NCBI GenBank assembly: GCA_013619145.1
Contig: JABXKR010000134.1
Coordinates: forward strand, 1-37,431
DNA length: 37,431 nucleotides
Reading direction: 5' to 3'
From: Psychromonas sp.
Lineage (GTDB): Bacteria > Pseudomonadota > Gammaproteobacteria > Enterobacterales > Psychromonadaceae
In this document: positions 36,179 through 37,431 of the stretch, one piece after another
How the letters are laid out: each line of letters begins with the position of its first letter
Position numbering within the stretch: position 1 is the first letter of the stretch
Program-made: the position numbers and the translations under genes
The notes under the pieces: generated by a model
The model's input: only the letters and a program-made list of their open reading frames with translations
What the model was told of the DNA's origin: nothing
The model's database searches: none

Positions 36179-37126
36179 ATGTTTTTTTGTAATCCTTTTA
36201 AGCTCAAACAGAAAGGCATTATGGGCATGAACCAGCGCAATAGCGGCTATATTGGACGCTATAACCCGCGTAAATTATACCCTTTAGTTGATAATAAACT
36301 AAAAACGAAAATTATTGCGCGTGATGCTAATGTTACCACTCCTGCTTTATTGGGAGTAATTTCCATGCAGGCAGAAGTTCAAGGTGTAGAAGAGTTTATT
36401 AAAGATACCCCAGGCTTTGTTATTAAGCCCGCTAAAGGTAGTGGTGGTAAAGGTATTTTAGTTATCACTAAAATTGAAAACGGCCGTTATTTTAAACCCA
36501 ATGGCAGTGAAGAAAGCCTTTCTGAAATTAAGCGTCACGTAACAGATATCCTTGCGGGTTTATTTAGCTTAGGTGGCAGTGCTGATGTTGCTGTAGTTGA
36601 AGGTTTAATTCAGTTTGACAATGCCTTTGATGGTTTTAGTTTCGAAGGCGTGCCTGATGTGCGAGTGATCGTCTTTAAAGGCTTCCCGGTAATGGCGATG
36701 ATGCGTCTTTCCACCGCCGCTTCTGATGGTAAAGCTAATTTACACCAAGGTGCCGTTGGCGTGGGTATTGATATAGGCACAGGCAAAGCCCTGCATGCCG
36801 TGCAGTTTGATCTGCCTGTCCATCACCACCCGGATACCAATAAGGAGCTTAAAAAATTAGAGGTTCCAAAATGGGAACGGCTTATCTATTTAGCCGCTAG
36901 CTGTTATGAGATGTCTGGCATGGGCTATTTAGGCACCGATATGGTACTAGACCGCGATTTAGGGCCAATGCTACTCGAATTAAATGCTCGCCCGGGTTTA
37001 GCTATTCAAACTGCCAATGGGCAAGGCATTCTGCCGCGTTTGAAGCTCATTGAAAGCTTGGGTGATGATCATGGCATGAGCGTTGAAGAGCGTATTAATT
37101 TCTGTCAAAAGCACTTCTCTCAATAG
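36179..37126 (+). CDS. ATP-grasp alpha-L-glutamate ligase-like protein (RimK-related)
   Basis: GFVIKPAKGSGGKGILVI, VRVIVFKGFPVMAMMRLST, GYLGTDMVLDRDLGPMLLELNARPGLAIQTANGQG. Confidence 0.92.
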   Translation: MFFCNPFKLKQKGIMGMNQRNSGYIGRYNPRKLYPLVDNKLKTKIIARDANVTTPALLGVISMQAEVQGVEEFIKDTPGFVIKPAKGSGGKGILVITKIENGRYFKPNGSEESLSEIKRHVTDILAGLFSLGGSADVAVVEGLIQFDNAFDGFSFEGVPDVRVIVFKGFPVMAMMRLSTAASDGKANLHQGAVGVGIDIGTGKALHAVQFDLPVHHHPDTNKELKKLEVPKWERLIYLAASCYEMSGMGYLGTDMVLDRDLGPMLLELNARPGLAIQTANGQGILPRLKLIESLGDDHGMSVEERINFCQKHFSQ

Positions 37127-37150
37127 TTATAGCAAATTAATTAATCTGAT

Positions 37151-37192
37151 AAAAAAAGCCCCTGTTTATTTTAATAAACAGGGGCTTTTTTG
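37151..37192 (+). terminator. strong rho-independent terminator
   Basis: aaaaaaAGCCCCTGTTTATTttAATAAACAGGGGCTtttttg. Confidence 0.9.
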
Positions 37193-37431
37193 TACTCTTA
37201 ACTTTCATCTGCAATAGCAGATAAAAGCTGTCACTATCTAGGATGGTTAAATGAATCATTCAACCTTTATTTCGCAACAAGTGGATAGTAGTCATATACT
37301 TAAAAGTGAGGATATCGACAAACTAGCCATGATCTTTTGCAAGCGACTTTGAGATAAGTAAAGATTATTGTGCAGCTGCTATTTATCACGATTGAGATCC
37401 CGGCATTAACGGATGACCGTAATAAACTGAT

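Noticed and set aside
37193-37431. Possible truncated ORF at the right edge (MNHSTFISQQVDSSHILKSEDIDKLAMIFCKRL*)
   Set aside because: Short, stops quickly, no family I can name; could be decayed gene or chance, cannot be supported

Overview
The window looks like a low-GC marine gammaproteobacterial chromosome (Psychromonas/Vibrio/Shewanella-like; genus inferred from gene content only). Core blocks are ycgL - lytic transglycosylase - ycgN - arsC-like - DUF2069, then hda/DUF2066 opposite purMN, lrgAB, tRNA-Asn, an ECF sigma factor with a DUF3379-like partner, a Bcr/CflA-type MFS with a divergent LysR gene, ubiF / miaB-ybeZ-ybeY-corC-lnt, a MATE exporter, and a three-gene block (retropepsin-like protease / inactive transglutaminase-7TM / ATP-grasp ligase-like). 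The main accessory signal is at about 16.87-22.66 kb. It is a run of small same-strand genes (two unknowns, three LysE/RhtB exporters, a GNAT, a metallophosphoesterase, an alpha/beta hydrolase) separated by attC-like sites with matched complementary core sites. I read it as an integron-type gene-cassette array with no integrase in the window. Other notable signals: an out-of-frame internal deletion in miaB; an alternating array of intact and chimeric fold-back tRNA-Asn copies; a membrane-anchored, putative winged-helix protein whose 3' end recurs as a fragment 9 kb away beyond the cassette array; several palindromic MITE/REP-like families, one of which encodes the C-terminus of Lnt; and a tandem 10-bp repeat carrying Shine-Dalgarno-like motifs. 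All calls were made by eye, with no database or folding run.
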